Assembly: GCA_021299835.1 (NCBI GenBank) | Contig: JAJTER010000019.1 | Location: forward strand, 1 to 42,210 | Length of the DNA: 42,210 nt | Direction: 5' to 3' | DNA from: Saprospiraceae bacterium | GTDB lineage: Bacteria > Bacteroidota > Bacteroidia > Chitinophagales > Saprospiraceae | Shown here: positions 1 to 8,166 of the stretch, piece after piece | Numbering within the stretch: position 1 is the first letter of the stretch | Layout of the letters: every line of letters starts with the position of its first letter | Notes under the pieces: model-generated | Databases searched by the model: none | What the model saw: the letters and a program-made list of their open reading frames with translations, nothing else | Told to the model about the DNA's origin: nothing | Made by a program: the position numbers and the translations under genes

Positions 1-268
1 TAAATCAATTTTTTATAAATTATTTTTTTTTAAATATTTAAGTTAATAAAATGTTTTAAAAAATGATTTCTTGTTGGTAACGATGTTAATAAATTTTAAA
101 ATGGCAGCAAAATGTTTATATCTAAATTTATAAAATGTGTTAAACTGCATTTAATAATCACTTTTTCTACTTCAATTTCTTGTTAAAGGTTGAATAATAT
201 AGGTGTTTTGTATTCTTTGGAATTATAATAAATGTTAACAACAATGTGGAAAACGAAATTTAATAAAA
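1..268. other. AT-rich leader region upstream of aat
   Basis: This stretch is very A+T-rich and has stops in all frames, so I see no gene in it. It ends with a TGTTAACA palindrome (233-240) and TGTGGAAAAC (245-254), which resembles a single degenerate DnaA-box-like word. There is no cluster of such boxes, so no origin is called. A possible promoter is listed separately. Confidence 0.5.
190..219 (+). promoter_or_regulatory. possible Bacteroidota-type promoter for aat
   Basis: TTG at 190-192 is followed after 18 bases by TATTCTTTG at 211-219. This matches the TTG / TAnnTTTG pattern of Bacteroidota primary sigma promoters with one extra base in the -7 element. Transcription would start some 45 bases before the aat ATG. 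The assignment is by pattern only. Confidence 0.35.
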
Positions 269-955
269 ATGATGTTAAAAACAGATTTATGGTTTCCTGA
301 TGTGGAAGAAAGTACAGAAGAGGGCATTGTTGCTGTGGGTGGAGATTTATCAGTGGAACGCCTTATATTGGCATACAGTAAAGGAATTTTTCCTTGGTAT
401 TCTTCTGACAAAAGTCCTATTTTATGGTGGTCACCAGATCCAAGGTTTGTTCTTCTTCCTGAAAATTTAATTGTTTCAAAAAGTATGCGACCTTATTTTA
501 ATCAAAATAAATTCCAGGTTACCTGGGACCAAAATTTTGAAGATGTTATTAAAAATTGTCAAAAAATAGAAAGAGATGATCAGCCGGGAACCTGGATTAC
601 CTCTAAAATGTTGGCAGCTTATATTCAATTGCATAAAAAAGGTTATGCACATTCTGTTGAAGTCTGGTTGGACAATGAATTGGTTGGTGGCTTATATGGT
701 ATTTCTTTGGGAAAGGTATTTTTTGGTGAGTCTATGTTTGCTAAGGTTTCCAATGCTTCAAAATTTGGATTTATTTCCTTAGTAAAACAATTGATTAAAA
801 AGGATTTTATGCTTATTGATTGTCAACAGGAGACTAAGCACTTAGAAAGTTTGGGCGCTAGTGCCATAAAAAGAAAGGACTTTATTGATATTCTAAACCA
901 TAATAACATTGAGGAAACTTATATTGGTTCCTGGGAGAACTATTTTACTAATTAA
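269..955 (+). CDS. aat: leucyl/phenylalanyl-tRNA--protein transferase
   Basis: Aat transfers Leu or Phe from aminoacyl-tRNA to the N-terminal Arg or Lys of proteins, marking them for ClpS/ClpAP degradation (N-degron pathway). The 228-residue protein has the family's N-terminal signature: FPDVEES, then GIVAVGGDLS, GIFPWYS and ILWWSPDPR around residues 9-58. The GTWITSKM and GGLYGISLGKVFFGESMF blocks follow in the GNAT-like domain. Length is typical for a short Bacteroidota Aat. Two adjacent ATG codons (269, 272) could both serve as start. The gene overlaps the following peptidase gene by about 47 bases, so the two are probably cotranscribed. It is a cytoplasmic enzyme, and the identification is secure. 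Confidence 0.95.
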   Translation: MMLKTDLWFPDVEESTEEGIVAVGGDLSVERLILAYSKGIFPWYSSDKSPILWWSPDPRFVLLPENLIVSKSMRPYFNQNKFQVTWDQNFEDVIKNCQKIERDDQPGTWITSKMLAAYIQLHKKGYAHSVEVWLDNELVGGLYGISLGKVFFGESMFAKVSNASKFGFISLVKQLIKKDFMLIDCQQETKHLESLGASAIKRKDFIDILNHNNIEETYIGSWENYFTN

Positions 956-2615
956 TTTTTACGCCTTAAGTTTTTTGGCTTTGTTTTCAATAACAAAACT
1001 TGGTCAACCGGTAAAAATACCCGTTTCTCTTTCAGGGACATTCGCAGAGTTACGTTCAGATCATTTTCATGGTGGCATAGATATAAAAGGGGTGGTAGGA
1101 ACGCCGGTTTATGCAGTGGAAGATGGATTTCTTCACAAATTGGAGTCAAAGGGAACAGGTTATGGCAATGTTATTTATATCAAACATAAAAATGGATATA
1201 TGTCTGTTTACGGCCACTTATCTACCTTTAACACGCCATTCGAAGAACATTATTATAAGGAAGCCAAAAAATATAAGAAGTCAAATTTTTCAGTTTATTT
1301 CAAGAAGAATGAAATTCTGGTCAAAAAAGGGGATAAAATAGGTGAAATTGGAAATTCTGGCTTCTCGTTTGGACCCCATCTTCATTATGAAATTCGAGAT
1401 TTAAAACACAATAAACAGGTTAATCCCTTGTTTTTTAATGTAAATGTAAAAGATTGTTCTCCCCCGGAATGGACCGCATTGAAACTGATAAACGTTGACG
1501 AAAATAGGGTTTCCAGAAGCGAAAGATTTGTTAAGCTTAATAAAAATGAATATTTTAAATTAGATACATTGGAAATCTTAGTTGGTAAAACTGCTTTAGC
1601 CGCACAGGTTTTTGATGGTATGGAGGGAAATAATAATAGAAATGGCGTTTATCAGTTAAAAATGTACGTAAATGGAAATCTTCATTTCCATTTTTTAGCT
1701 GGCAAGATAGCTCTGGAGGAGTCTAAATATGCCAATGCTTTGATTGATTATAAAGAAAATAAGATATCAAAGGATATTTTTTATAGGTGTTACCGTCTTC
1801 CAGGAAATAACCTTAAGTCTTTTAAACATCTTCAAAATGATGGATATTTTAATGTGAAATATGGCAAAATAACCAATATAGAAGTCGAAGCTTTGGATTA
1901 TGCAGGGAATTATAGTCGGAAAAGAATAGCCATTAGAGGCATTAAAGGTTATTTACCCTCGCTCCCTTCTCACAATAAGTATGTGTATAGAAATGTTGAT
2001 AACCAGTTAAAGACCTATTTTATAGAGGTTAATATTCCTAAAGGAGCTGTTTATCAAAATATTCCTTTTATGTATCGGGAGATAAATGAAATTCGCAAGG
2101 AAACTTTTTCAAGAATTCATTCGGTTCATAATGATAATGAACCTTTGCATAAAGACATTTTTTTGTCCATTCGTTCGGGAATTATGCCTGACTATTTAAG
2201 GGAAAAGGCATTTATTTCAGGTTGTAATCAACAGGGAAAGTATGTTAATTATGGGGGTAAGTGGAGGAAAAATTTTCTTGAGGGACAAGTCGATCAGTTC
2301 GGAGAGTTTTCAATAATGATAGATACCATACCACCTACCATAAAGGATTTATCATTAGCGGGAAAGGGGAAAAAGGGAGTCTTACAGTTTCATCTTTCAG
2401 ATAATGTAGATTTGCCGGAGAGCACGGATTATCCTTTTTTTAAAGTTACCTTGAACGGACAATGGATTCGAATGCGGTCTGACAGTAAAAGCGGTATCAT
2501 TTCCGGACATTTACCCGTTGATCTTAAGAAGGGAAAATATGAAATTAAAGTAACGGGTTGGGATAAAATGAATAACATAAATCATTTAACAAAGTCATTC
2601 ACTGTGTGGAAATAA
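909..2615 (+). CDS. secreted M23 (LytM-type) metallopeptidase
   Basis: This is a 568-residue exported protein with a peptidase family M23 domain near its N-terminus. The zinc-site motifs are HGGID (His54, Asp58) and HLH (157-159) in the GFSFGPHLHYE block, as in LytM-type peptidoglycan endopeptidases. Some such domains lack activity, but here the ligands are kept. Residues 11-33 form a hydrophobic signal segment. The rest, about 400 residues, shows no domain I can name and is probably beta-rich periplasmic sequence. The reading frame opens with TTG at 909, inside aat, and no ATG lies before the signal segment, so a TTG start is inferred. It likely acts on peptidoglycan in the envelope. Confidence 0.85.
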   Translation: MRKLILVPGRTILLINFYALSFLALFSITKLGQPVKIPVSLSGTFAELRSDHFHGGIDIKGVVGTPVYAVEDGFLHKLESKGTGYGNVIYIKHKNGYMSVYGHLSTFNTPFEEHYYKEAKKYKKSNFSVYFKKNEILVKKGDKIGEIGNSGFSFGPHLHYEIRDLKHNKQVNPLFFNVNVKDCSPPEWTALKLINVDENRVSRSERFVKLNKNEYFKLDTLEILVGKTALAAQVFDGMEGNNNRNGVYQLKMYVNGNLHFHFLAGKIALEESKYANALIDYKENKISKDIFYRCYRLPGNNLKSFKHLQNDGYFNVKYGKITNIEVEALDYAGNYSRKRIAIRGIKGYLPSLPSHNKYVYRNVDNQLKTYFIEVNIPKGAVYQNIPFMYREINEIRKETFSRIHSVHNDNEPLHKDIFLSIRSGIMPDYLREKAFISGCNQQGKYVNYGGKWRKNFLEGQVDQFGEFSIMIDTIPPTIKDLSLAGKGKKGVLQFHLSDNVDLPESTDYPFFKVTLNGQWIRMRSDSKSGIISGHLPVDLKKGKYEIKVTGWDKMNNINHLTKSFTVWK

Positions 2616-2666
2616 TTTTAATGAACTAAGTTTTGTCTAACTTGTTTCCTATAAAAATAATAAAAA

Positions 2667-3131
2667 ATGAGCCATTTGACTATTGGGGACGACGTTCCTT
2701 CCTTTGAAGAAAAAGATGAGCAAGGTACGGTAGTAAGTTCTACCTTATTATTGGGTAAAAAGTATATTTTATTCTGTTACCCGAAAGATGATACGCCTGG
2801 CTGTACTGCCGAAAACTGTAGTTTAAGAGATCATTATGCCACATTAAAGGATATGGGATACATTATTTATGGTGTTAGTCCGGATAATGAAAAGAAACAT
2901 TTAAAATTTAAAGATAAATATCAGCTCCCTTTTCCTCTTATCGCTGATACAGAAGCCAGGTTATTAAGTGCCTTAGGTGCCTGGGGAGAGAAATCTATGT
3001 ATGGTAAAAAGTATTTTGGTGTCCTGAGAAGTACTTTCATCATAAATGAGGAAGGTAAAGTAGCTCATGTCATTGATAAAGTCGACACAAAAGCACATGC
3101 AGAGCAGATAATAGCTTTATTAAAAAGTTAA
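2667..3131 (+). CDS. bcp: thioredoxin-dependent peroxiredoxin (Bcp/PrxQ)
   Basis: This cytoplasmic peroxiredoxin of the Bcp/PrxQ group reduces hydrogen peroxide and organic peroxides with electrons from thioredoxin. The 154-residue protein carries the active-site block DDTPGCTAENCS. Cys46 is the peroxidatic cysteine, and Cys51, five residues on, is the resolving cysteine typical of PrxQ. The later FPLIADTEARLLSALGAWG and RSTFIINEEG stretches are also family features. It stands alone on the plus strand. Its stop codon overlaps the stop of the convergent HAD gene by four bases (TTAA). Confidence 0.95.
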   Translation: MSHLTIGDDVPSFEEKDEQGTVVSSTLLLGKKYILFCYPKDDTPGCTAENCSLRDHYATLKDMGYIIYGVSPDNEKKHLKFKDKYQLPFPLIADTEARLLSALGAWGEKSMYGKKYFGVLRSTFIINEEGKVAHVIDKVDTKAHAEQIIALLKS

Positions 3132-3976
3132 AGTGCTACGGAATGGCATACATAATCGGGTATGATTCCACTGGAATTAATTAAAAAATGATGTTGGTCA
3201 GGAAGAGTATTACCCGATAAAACGAGGGCGGTATGTATGCCGAATTTATTGCCCCCTAAAATATCTGTATGCAGCGTATCTCCCACCATGAGTATTTTGT
3301 CTTTTGGAATACTTTTTATAGCAGATAATTTTTCGTAAGCATAGATAAATAAAGGAACGTCTGGTTTTCCGAAGCGAATAAATCGTTTACCAACAATATC
3401 TTCCAGCATGTTGGCAATACCACCTATAGCAATATTAATTTGATTGTTACTAACAGGATAAGTCCTATCGGTATTCGCAACTACGACAGGAATATTTTTA
3501 TGTCTGAGTAAATTAATTGATTTACTCAAATCACTTTCCCAGTTAAAACCTTCTTCATCTAACAACACCAAAGCGGAAATGTCAGAAAAGTTTTCTGACT
3601 GTACCTCGCTGATGGGTAAAGTGGGAAGGCCTAAATTTTCAACATAATGAGCAGAATTTTTAGTTCCTAAATAGGCAATGGTACCTTTTTTAATCTTTAA
3701 TTGAAGGTATTCTCGGGCGAGCATGCCGGAAGAAATCATATTTTCCTCGGTAATTAAATCAATGCCCTGCTGTTGATATCTTTTTGCTAATTCAAAAGGA
3801 CTTCGGGAAGAATCGTTAGTAAGAATAAAAATTTGTTTTTGGTCATTATGCAGCTTATAAATAGTTTCTACCACGCCTTCAATCAGGCCATTATAATTTT
3901 TTAAAACACCAAAGGCATCAAAAAATATAGCATCATATTGTTGAATAACCTTTTCAAAAGAAGAAATTTTAGTCAT
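3128..3976 (-). CDS. HAD-IIA family hydrolase (NagD/TIGR01459-like)
   Basis: This 282-residue protein belongs to the haloacid dehalogenase superfamily, subclass IIA. Motif I is DAFGVL (Asp20 is the nucleophile) and motif II is ILTNDSSRSP. The C-terminal motif is MVGDTLHTDILGGNKFGIHTALVL, with the acidic pair. The usual second Asp of DxD is Phe22; replacement by a bulky hydrophobic residue is known in the DxWGV subgroup (TIGR01459), so this is not by itself a defect. The substrate is unknown. The gene sits last in a minus-strand run after map and the APH-fold gene, 9 bases downstream of the latter. Confidence 0.82.
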   Translation of the reverse strand: MTKISSFEKVIQQYDAIFFDAFGVLKNYNGLIEGVVETIYKLHNDQKQIFILTNDSSRSPFELAKRYQQQGIDLITEENMISSGMLAREYLQLKIKKGTIAYLGTKNSAHYVENLGLPTLPISEVQSENFSDISALVLLDEEGFNWESDLSKSINLLRHKNIPVVVANTDRTYPVSNNQINIAIGGIANMLEDIVGKRFIRFGKPDVPLFIYAYEKLSAIKSIPKDKILMVGDTLHTDILGGNKFGIHTALVLSGNTLPDQHHFLINSSGIIPDYVCHSVAL

Positions 3977-3985
3977 ACGTTTTTA

Positions 3986-5041
3986 TTATAGCGCTAGTGC
4001 CCGAAGTAATTTATCGGCATTAAATTCTTTTTCAATGCTGGGTAAATAGGTGCTGTAGGCTTCCTTTTGTAATTTGGTAGCATATATTTCGTGGAAGAAA
4101 TATCGGCCATCTTTAATGACATAGTTAAGAATAAAAAATCGATATACCTCTGGTATAAATCTGATTTCCGTTTCAGTGAGCGGATAAACGCGATGGTATG
4201 CTTTAAGAAATAACATAAAACGGTCTTCCATTAACGTAGAAATATTGTAGCTGAATACGGTTCTGTCACCAGCATCAGATACTATGCGACTAAGAAAATA
4301 AAAATCTAAAATCCGGGAAGCCATTCTAAACCAGTCATAATCCCAACGAGAAAAAAGACTGGTTTGATTTGTGACAGAAAAATTTCCAATATTCCAGTCC
4401 ACAAAAACAGGTAGTTTCTGTAACTTATCAATCCTTAATAAATCGCTGTTTGTAAAAAAACGTTCACATTGTTCTTGAATGACGGAAGCATATAATCTGT
4501 GTTCAAATTGACCGAAATCTGTTGATAAGATATCCAGCAAATGGTAAAGATCTGATTTAAGTGTTTTTGAGGAGGGGGGTAATGTATTTGAAACTCTGGA
4601 ACAAGCTTTATGAAATGCCGCAAATTCTTCTCCCAGTCGTTCAATTTGTGTATGATTTAATCGTGCAGGTAATTTCTGATCAATGGTAACAGGATTATAA
4701 AAAACAACCCAGGCATCAATCAAAGAATCTTTATACCTATGCACAAATAGCTGATTTCCTTTAATTAAGGAACGGGCTAAAAAGTGATTAAAAGGGGTAT
4801 TCAGATTATTGGCAAGGACATTTATAATGGAGTGATCCTCAATAAAATGATCATATTTACCGAAATAAGAAAGCTTGGCTATAACAAAATCGCCTTCTGG
4901 AAAAATAATTTTATAAACATGATTTGTTGACACCCGTGCACTTATGTCAGAAATGGACTTTATGGGTCTGCTACTGTCATAAGCGGCCCAGGCATGGTTT
5001 ACAATGGTTGTAAAGTCGATATAATGCATATCAGATTCCAT
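3986..5041 (-). CDS. APH/choline-kinase-fold phosphotransferase-like protein
   Basis: A 351-residue cytoplasmic protein that looks like a divergent aminoglycoside phosphotransferase-fold kinase. The stretch VDWNIGNF has the Asp and, five residues later, the Asn of the Brenner catalytic motif, although the usual His two residues before the Asp is replaced. A DYDW segment follows at the place of the metal-binding DxD. The N-terminal part (IIFPEGDFVIAKLSYFG) resembles the Lys-bearing strand of the kinase N-lobe. The substrate cannot be told. The ATG lies inside the last codons of map (11-base overlap), which points to translational coupling. Confidence 0.65.
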   Translation of the reverse strand: MESDMHYIDFTTIVNHAWAAYDSSRPIKSISDISARVSTNHVYKIIFPEGDFVIAKLSYFGKYDHFIEDHSIINVLANNLNTPFNHFLARSLIKGNQLFVHRYKDSLIDAWVVFYNPVTIDQKLPARLNHTQIERLGEEFAAFHKACSRVSNTLPPSSKTLKSDLYHLLDILSTDFGQFEHRLYASVIQEQCERFFTNSDLLRIDKLQKLPVFVDWNIGNFSVTNQTSLFSRWDYDWFRMASRILDFYFLSRIVSDAGDRTVFSYNISTLMEDRFMLFLKAYHRVYPLTETEIRFIPEVYRFFILNYVIKDGRYFFHEIYATKLQKEAYSTYLPSIEKEFNADKLLRALAL

Positions 5042-5789
5042 TTTGCCAGGTTAGAATAGTAGGCTCTTCATTGGTAACAATAAGGGTATGTTCATGTTGA
5101 GCAACGTAACTTCCATCCCGTGTAATCATGGTCCAACCGTCGGTATCTTCCTTAACGAAAGACGCTTTAGTGGAAATAAAGGTTTCTAAAGCTATGACGC
5201 TATTTTTTTTAAAAACAGCTTTATTATATGGGTCGTAAAAACAGGGAATCTCGTCTGGATCTTCGTGTAGTTTTCTACCAATGCCGTGTCCCACTAAATT
5301 TTTAATCACTTTAAAACCTCTTTCGGCGGCTTTTTGCTGTATAAATCTCCCAACCACAGCTATTCTTACTCCTGCTTTAATCTCCTTTATTGCAGATAGT
5401 AAAATTTCTCTGGAGGCGGATACTAAGGGCTGTAAACCAGCGAAATCATTTCCAAGGATAAATGAAAACCCATTATCTCCATAATAACCGTTAAGTTCCG
5501 CTGACACATCAATATTAATTAAATCACCCTCTTTTAAAATTTTAGATTTGGAAGGAATACCATGAGCTGCCTCTTTATTTAGGGAAATACAGGTATAACC
5601 GGGAAATTTATAATCTTTAATGGGTGCAGAAGTGGCACCATAACTTTTTAATAAGGATGCACCATATTCATCTAATTCGAAGGTATTCATGCCCGGTTTG
5701 GCAAATCCAATCATTGATTTTAGGGTAAGGGCCACTGCATCACTGGCTGCCTGCATACCCAATAAATCTGCATCTGTCTGAACTATCAA
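5031..5789 (-). CDS. map: type I methionine aminopeptidase (TTG start)
   Basis: Map removes the initiator methionine from nascent proteins. The 252-residue protein retains all expected metal ligands and the substrate His: His76 (HGIPS), Asp94 and Asp105 (DVSAELNGYYGDNG), His168 (GHGIGRKLHEDP), Glu202 (LETF) and Glu233 (HEHTL). No ATG precedes the conserved beginning (IVQTDADLLGMQ), so translation must start at the TTG codon 5787-5789. Related Bacteroidota proteins begin in the same way, from memory of the family. It heads a minus-strand run with the APH-fold and HAD genes and diverges from moaD across 73 bases. Confidence 0.93.
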   Translation of the reverse strand: MIVQTDADLLGMQAASDAVALTLKSMIGFAKPGMNTFELDEYGASLLKSYGATSAPIKDYKFPGYTCISLNKEAAHGIPSKSKILKEGDLINIDVSAELNGYYGDNGFSFILGNDFAGLQPLVSASREILLSAIKEIKAGVRIAVVGRFIQQKAAERGFKVIKNLVGHGIGRKLHEDPDEIPCFYDPYNKAVFKKNSVIALETFISTKASFVKEDTDGWTMITRDGSYVAQHEHTLIVTNEEPTILTWQNGI

Positions 5790-5862
5790 GATTTTTAACT
5801 TTAATGGCGAAAGTTAATATAAAAAAAAGGTAATTTTAGAAGTTAAACAAGAAAAGCGAAAA

Positions 5863-6099
5863 ATGAGGGTCAAAGCATTTGGTATAGCAAAAGAAATTTT
5901 AGGAAATTCAAGCATATATATTGAGCCGAATACGGTAACCACCGTGAGGCAATTAAAAGACTATTTATACGAACGTTATCCGGAGATGTTACATCTAAAA
6001 ACAATGGCCATTGCTGTGAATCAATCTTACGCAACGGATGATACAAATCTGACGGAAGAAGCTGAAATAGTAATTATTCCTCCTGTTAGTGGAGGTTAA
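5863..6099 (+). CDS. moaD: molybdopterin synthase sulfur-carrier subunit MoaD
   Basis: MoaD is the small ubiquitin-like subunit of molybdopterin synthase. It carries sulfur as a C-terminal thiocarboxylate to MoaE, which converts cyclic pyranopterin to molybdopterin. The 78-residue protein has the beta-grasp pattern and ends in PPVSGG, with the essential Gly-Gly at the very C-terminus. ThiS also ends in GG, but the spacing and the IIPPVSGG ending favour MoaD. No other molybdenum cofactor gene is in the window, so its partners must be elsewhere. A weak terminator follows immediately. Confidence 0.85.
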   Translation: MRVKAFGIAKEILGNSSIYIEPNTVTTVRQLKDYLYERYPEMLHLKTMAIAVNQSYATDDTNLTEEAEIVIIPPVSGG

Positions 6100-6101
6100 A
6101 A

Positions 6102-6121
6102 GCAAATTTTTGCCTTTTTTT
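6102..6121 (+). terminator. probable moaD terminator
   Basis: Three bases after the moaD stop codon, GCAAA (6102-6106) pairs with TTTGC (6109-6113) and is followed by a run of T. The stem is short, so this is a weak Rho-independent terminator. The next 180 bases to the AbiE toxin gene also hold an imperfect AGTTCCTTTT / AAAAGGAAACT hairpin (about 6239-6273), which may stop transcription from either side. Confidence 0.4.
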
Positions 6122-6318
6122 CTCTTATACAAATATTAGATTAACACCTCACAATGATGATAAAAGTAACAAAACCTGGTTTTGTCTGCAGTTGCATTAT
6201 GTGACAATTTACTATTTATTCTGAACATAAGCTTTTCTAGTTCCTTTTTATTGATGAGGAAAAGGAAACTTTAACAATAATTTAGTAAATGCCCTTTCTG
6301 AATTTACTTAAGAGAATA

Positions 6319-7308
6319 TCATTTCATGGGTTCAATTTTTATCGTCCAAAAAATTGTTTTTAATCTTTCATTAATCATTTTCAATGTTTCTAAAATAGCT
6401 TCTTCTTTTGGTAATTCTCCATACACCAAGTTTTTAAAGGTTCCATTATAAATTGATTTTAACTCACTCCAGACATTTTCCAGATGCTTAAAAATAAGTG
6501 CTTCATTAGGATGATGAATTAACCACTTATTGTTATTTCTAAAACTTTTTACATCATCATTTGCAACTTTTAAAAGCATTTCATTAAAAGCCTCCGAATG
6601 AAGGAATTTTAAATATTCATCTTGTTTAAGAAGCTGATGTAAATCATAAGTGTGCCTTATCTTTTTTTTTAAATCATCCACAGGATTTTCTCCGTAAGAA
6701 AAGCGAACTAAACTCATTATTTTTTCACAAATGGTTCTTATTGGTTCTAAAACCTGTAATTGGAAAGGAATTAATCCGTATTCTGTTGCCATTTTAGTTT
6801 GTTCATTTTTTAGCATCATATCACCAACTAACGAAATAATATTTTTGGTGGTGAAAGGTTCGTAATAACCCAACCAGCTTGATTCCAGAATGATGACATC
6901 TCTTACTTGCCCATAATCGCCCTTAAATTCTTTGTTGTAAGAGTGTGCTGTTTTTCGGTTCATTCCCATTTTATGGGTAATACCTTCAATGTTTACTTCT
7001 GGCAAGAGGGTTTCTACAACCGTACTAATTGCCTTTAATTTTGATTTTAATTTGCTGTCTGTTTCACTATCACGCCTTAAAACCACCAAATCAATATCTT
7101 CCGAAAAGCGTTCTATCATATTGTAACATTTGGAAAGCGCCGTTCCGCCCTTAAATACGGTGTCTTTTCCAATTTTATCGTTGAAAATAGAGAACAATGC
7201 GTAAGTAACCCAATAATCTTTTTCAATATATAGGGCTTTTATACCCATCGATTCAGAAGTAAGTTGAAGCATATCAACAAATAAATCTTTATTGAGGTGT
7301 AATTTCAT
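6319..7308 (-). CDS. abiEii: AbiEii-type nucleotidyltransferase toxin
   Basis: This is the toxin of a type IV AbiE toxin-antitoxin / abortive-infection pair, with a DNA polymerase beta-like nucleotidyltransferase fold. Family motifs counted from the ATG at 7308 are EKDYWVTYAL, then FKGGTALSK (Gly54-Gly55-Thr56, Ser59, Lys60), then RFSEDIDLVV (Asp71 and Asp73 as metal ligands). Members of this family (AbiEii, MenT) have been shown to transfer nucleotides, in MenT to tRNA 3' ends. The frame is open to a TTG at 7320. The ATG at 7308, however, overlaps the antitoxin stop as ATGA, the usual coupled arrangement, so that start is chosen. All catalytic residues I can judge are intact. Confidence 0.88.
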   Translation of the reverse strand: MKLHLNKDLFVDMLQLTSESMGIKALYIEKDYWVTYALFSIFNDKIGKDTVFKGGTALSKCYNMIERFSEDIDLVVLRRDSETDSKLKSKLKAISTVVETLLPEVNIEGITHKMGMNRKTAHSYNKEFKGDYGQVRDVIILESSWLGYYEPFTTKNIISLVGDMMLKNEQTKMATEYGLIPFQLQVLEPIRTICEKIMSLVRFSYGENPVDDLKKKIRHTYDLHQLLKQDEYLKFLHSEAFNEMLLKVANDDVKSFRNNNKWLIHHPNEALIFKHLENVWSELKSIYNGTFKNLVYGELPKEEAILETLKMINERLKTIFWTIKIEPMK

Positions 7309-8033
7309 TTTATTTGCCAATTTTTAATTGTGGGCCAATCTGCTTCCTTAATATTTAATTTAAAAATGGTTGTTGGATTTAAACTGCCTTTTAAATCAGA
7401 TAAATCAAAATCAGTGGTAAATTTTTCTTGAACAATAGCTCCTAATAATGCTCTTACTCTTGGCGGATATTCCATTGAAAGTTTAATCAAAGTATTAATA
7501 TTTGGTTTGCTAAAGTTTACTAGTTTGCCTGCTAATATTTTAATGGCTTGGGAGGTAGATGTATCTGATATGTATCTTATATCTTTAAGCGCATCTAAAA
7601 TTCCGAGTAACTGATAATTGTCCTCAGTAATTTCCGTATATGCTTTTACTGTGCTTGTTTTTAGCCATCCCTTTTCTATTTTTTTTCGACTTATATTGGT
7701 TGCAATTTTTGTTCTAAAATAATTTTGAGTGGTAAGGTTTAACTGATTATATAATTCACCTCCTGTAATATATCCTACTCTTTTGCCATCTTTAAATAAA
7801 AATCGCTTTAGTAATGCATCATAATCTGGTCCTAATGAACCCATTATAGTCATTTTAGGTTTGTAAAAAATGCCTTTTGATACTTTTTCTATAATTCCTT
7901 TTTTTTTCAAACGCTCCAAAGCTTTGGCAGCAGTAACAAAATTGACTGGTTCAATATTCAAATCAGCATATCCAAAAGGTTGACTTTCAGGTATATTTTC
8001 AATAGTTTTTCGTATTTGCTCAGCTACTTTCAT
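7305..8033 (-). CDS. abiEi: AbiEi-type antitoxin / transcriptional regulator (DUF6088)
   Basis: This is the antitoxin partner of the AbiE pair. Family members have an N-terminal winged helix domain that binds inverted repeats in their own promoter, plus a C-terminal antitoxin domain. Here the N-terminus (MKVAEQIRKTIENIPESQPF, then ALERLKKKGIIEKVSKGIFY) has the winged-helix pattern of DUF6088/AbiEi proteins. The frame stays open to 8123, but that extension would translate straight through a 40-bp perfect palindrome and the promoter. The ATG at 8031-8033 is therefore taken as the start, giving 242 residues. It is coupled to the toxin by an ATGA overlap. Negative autoregulation is inferred from the family and the operator. 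Confidence 0.85.
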   Translation of the reverse strand: MKVAEQIRKTIENIPESQPFGYADLNIEPVNFVTAAKALERLKKKGIIEKVSKGIFYKPKMTIMGSLGPDYDALLKRFLFKDGKRVGYITGGELYNQLNLTTQNYFRTKIATNISRKKIEKGWLKTSTVKAYTEITEDNYQLLGILDALKDIRYISDTSTSQAIKILAGKLVNFSKPNINTLIKLSMEYPPRVRALLGAIVQEKFTTDFDLSDLKGSLNPTTIFKLNIKEADWPTIKNWQIK

Positions 8034-8037
8034 TCGA

Positions 8038-8068
8038 CAAAAATAAGAGATTTTTAATAAAATGTCAA
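8038..8068 (-). promoter_or_regulatory. AbiE promoter, near-leaderless
   Basis: On the minus strand TTG (8066-8068) is followed after 20 bases by TATTTTTG (8038-8045), an exact match to TAnnTTTG at the expected spacing. The antitoxin ATG begins only four bases after this -7 element. Transcription should therefore start at or within a few bases of the start codon. The -33 element lies inside the palindromic operator. Confidence 0.65.
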
Positions 8069-8097
8069 GTTTTTTACGTAAAAAACTTGACATTTTA
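8058..8097. promoter_or_regulatory. 40-bp perfect palindrome, probable AbiEi operator
   Basis: The sequence reads TAAAATGTCAAG, a T run, central ACGT, an A run and CTTGACATTTTA. It is an uninterrupted 40-bp perfect palindrome centred between 8077 and 8078. It ends 25 bases upstream of the antitoxin ATG and its proximal arm contains the -33 TTG of the predicted promoter. AbiEi antitoxins are known to repress their operon by binding inverted repeats, so this is most likely their operator. It could also fold as a hairpin in RNA read through from upstream. Confidence 0.75.
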
Positions 8098-8166
8098 GGT
8101 TGAACCAAATTAACGATATCCACGTATCCATTTGGATAAGTGCGACAAGTTAAATGAGATTCCTTT

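Noticed and set aside
233-254. TGTTAACA and TGTGGAAAAC as part of a replication origin
   Set aside because: There is only one degenerate DnaA-box-like word, with no cluster, and no dnaA or dnaN in view. AT-richness alone does not support oriC.
8034-8123. N-terminal extension of the AbiEi antitoxin to the first codon of the open frame
   Set aside because: It would be translated from the palindrome and promoter. The ATG at 8033 begins a normal family N-terminus.
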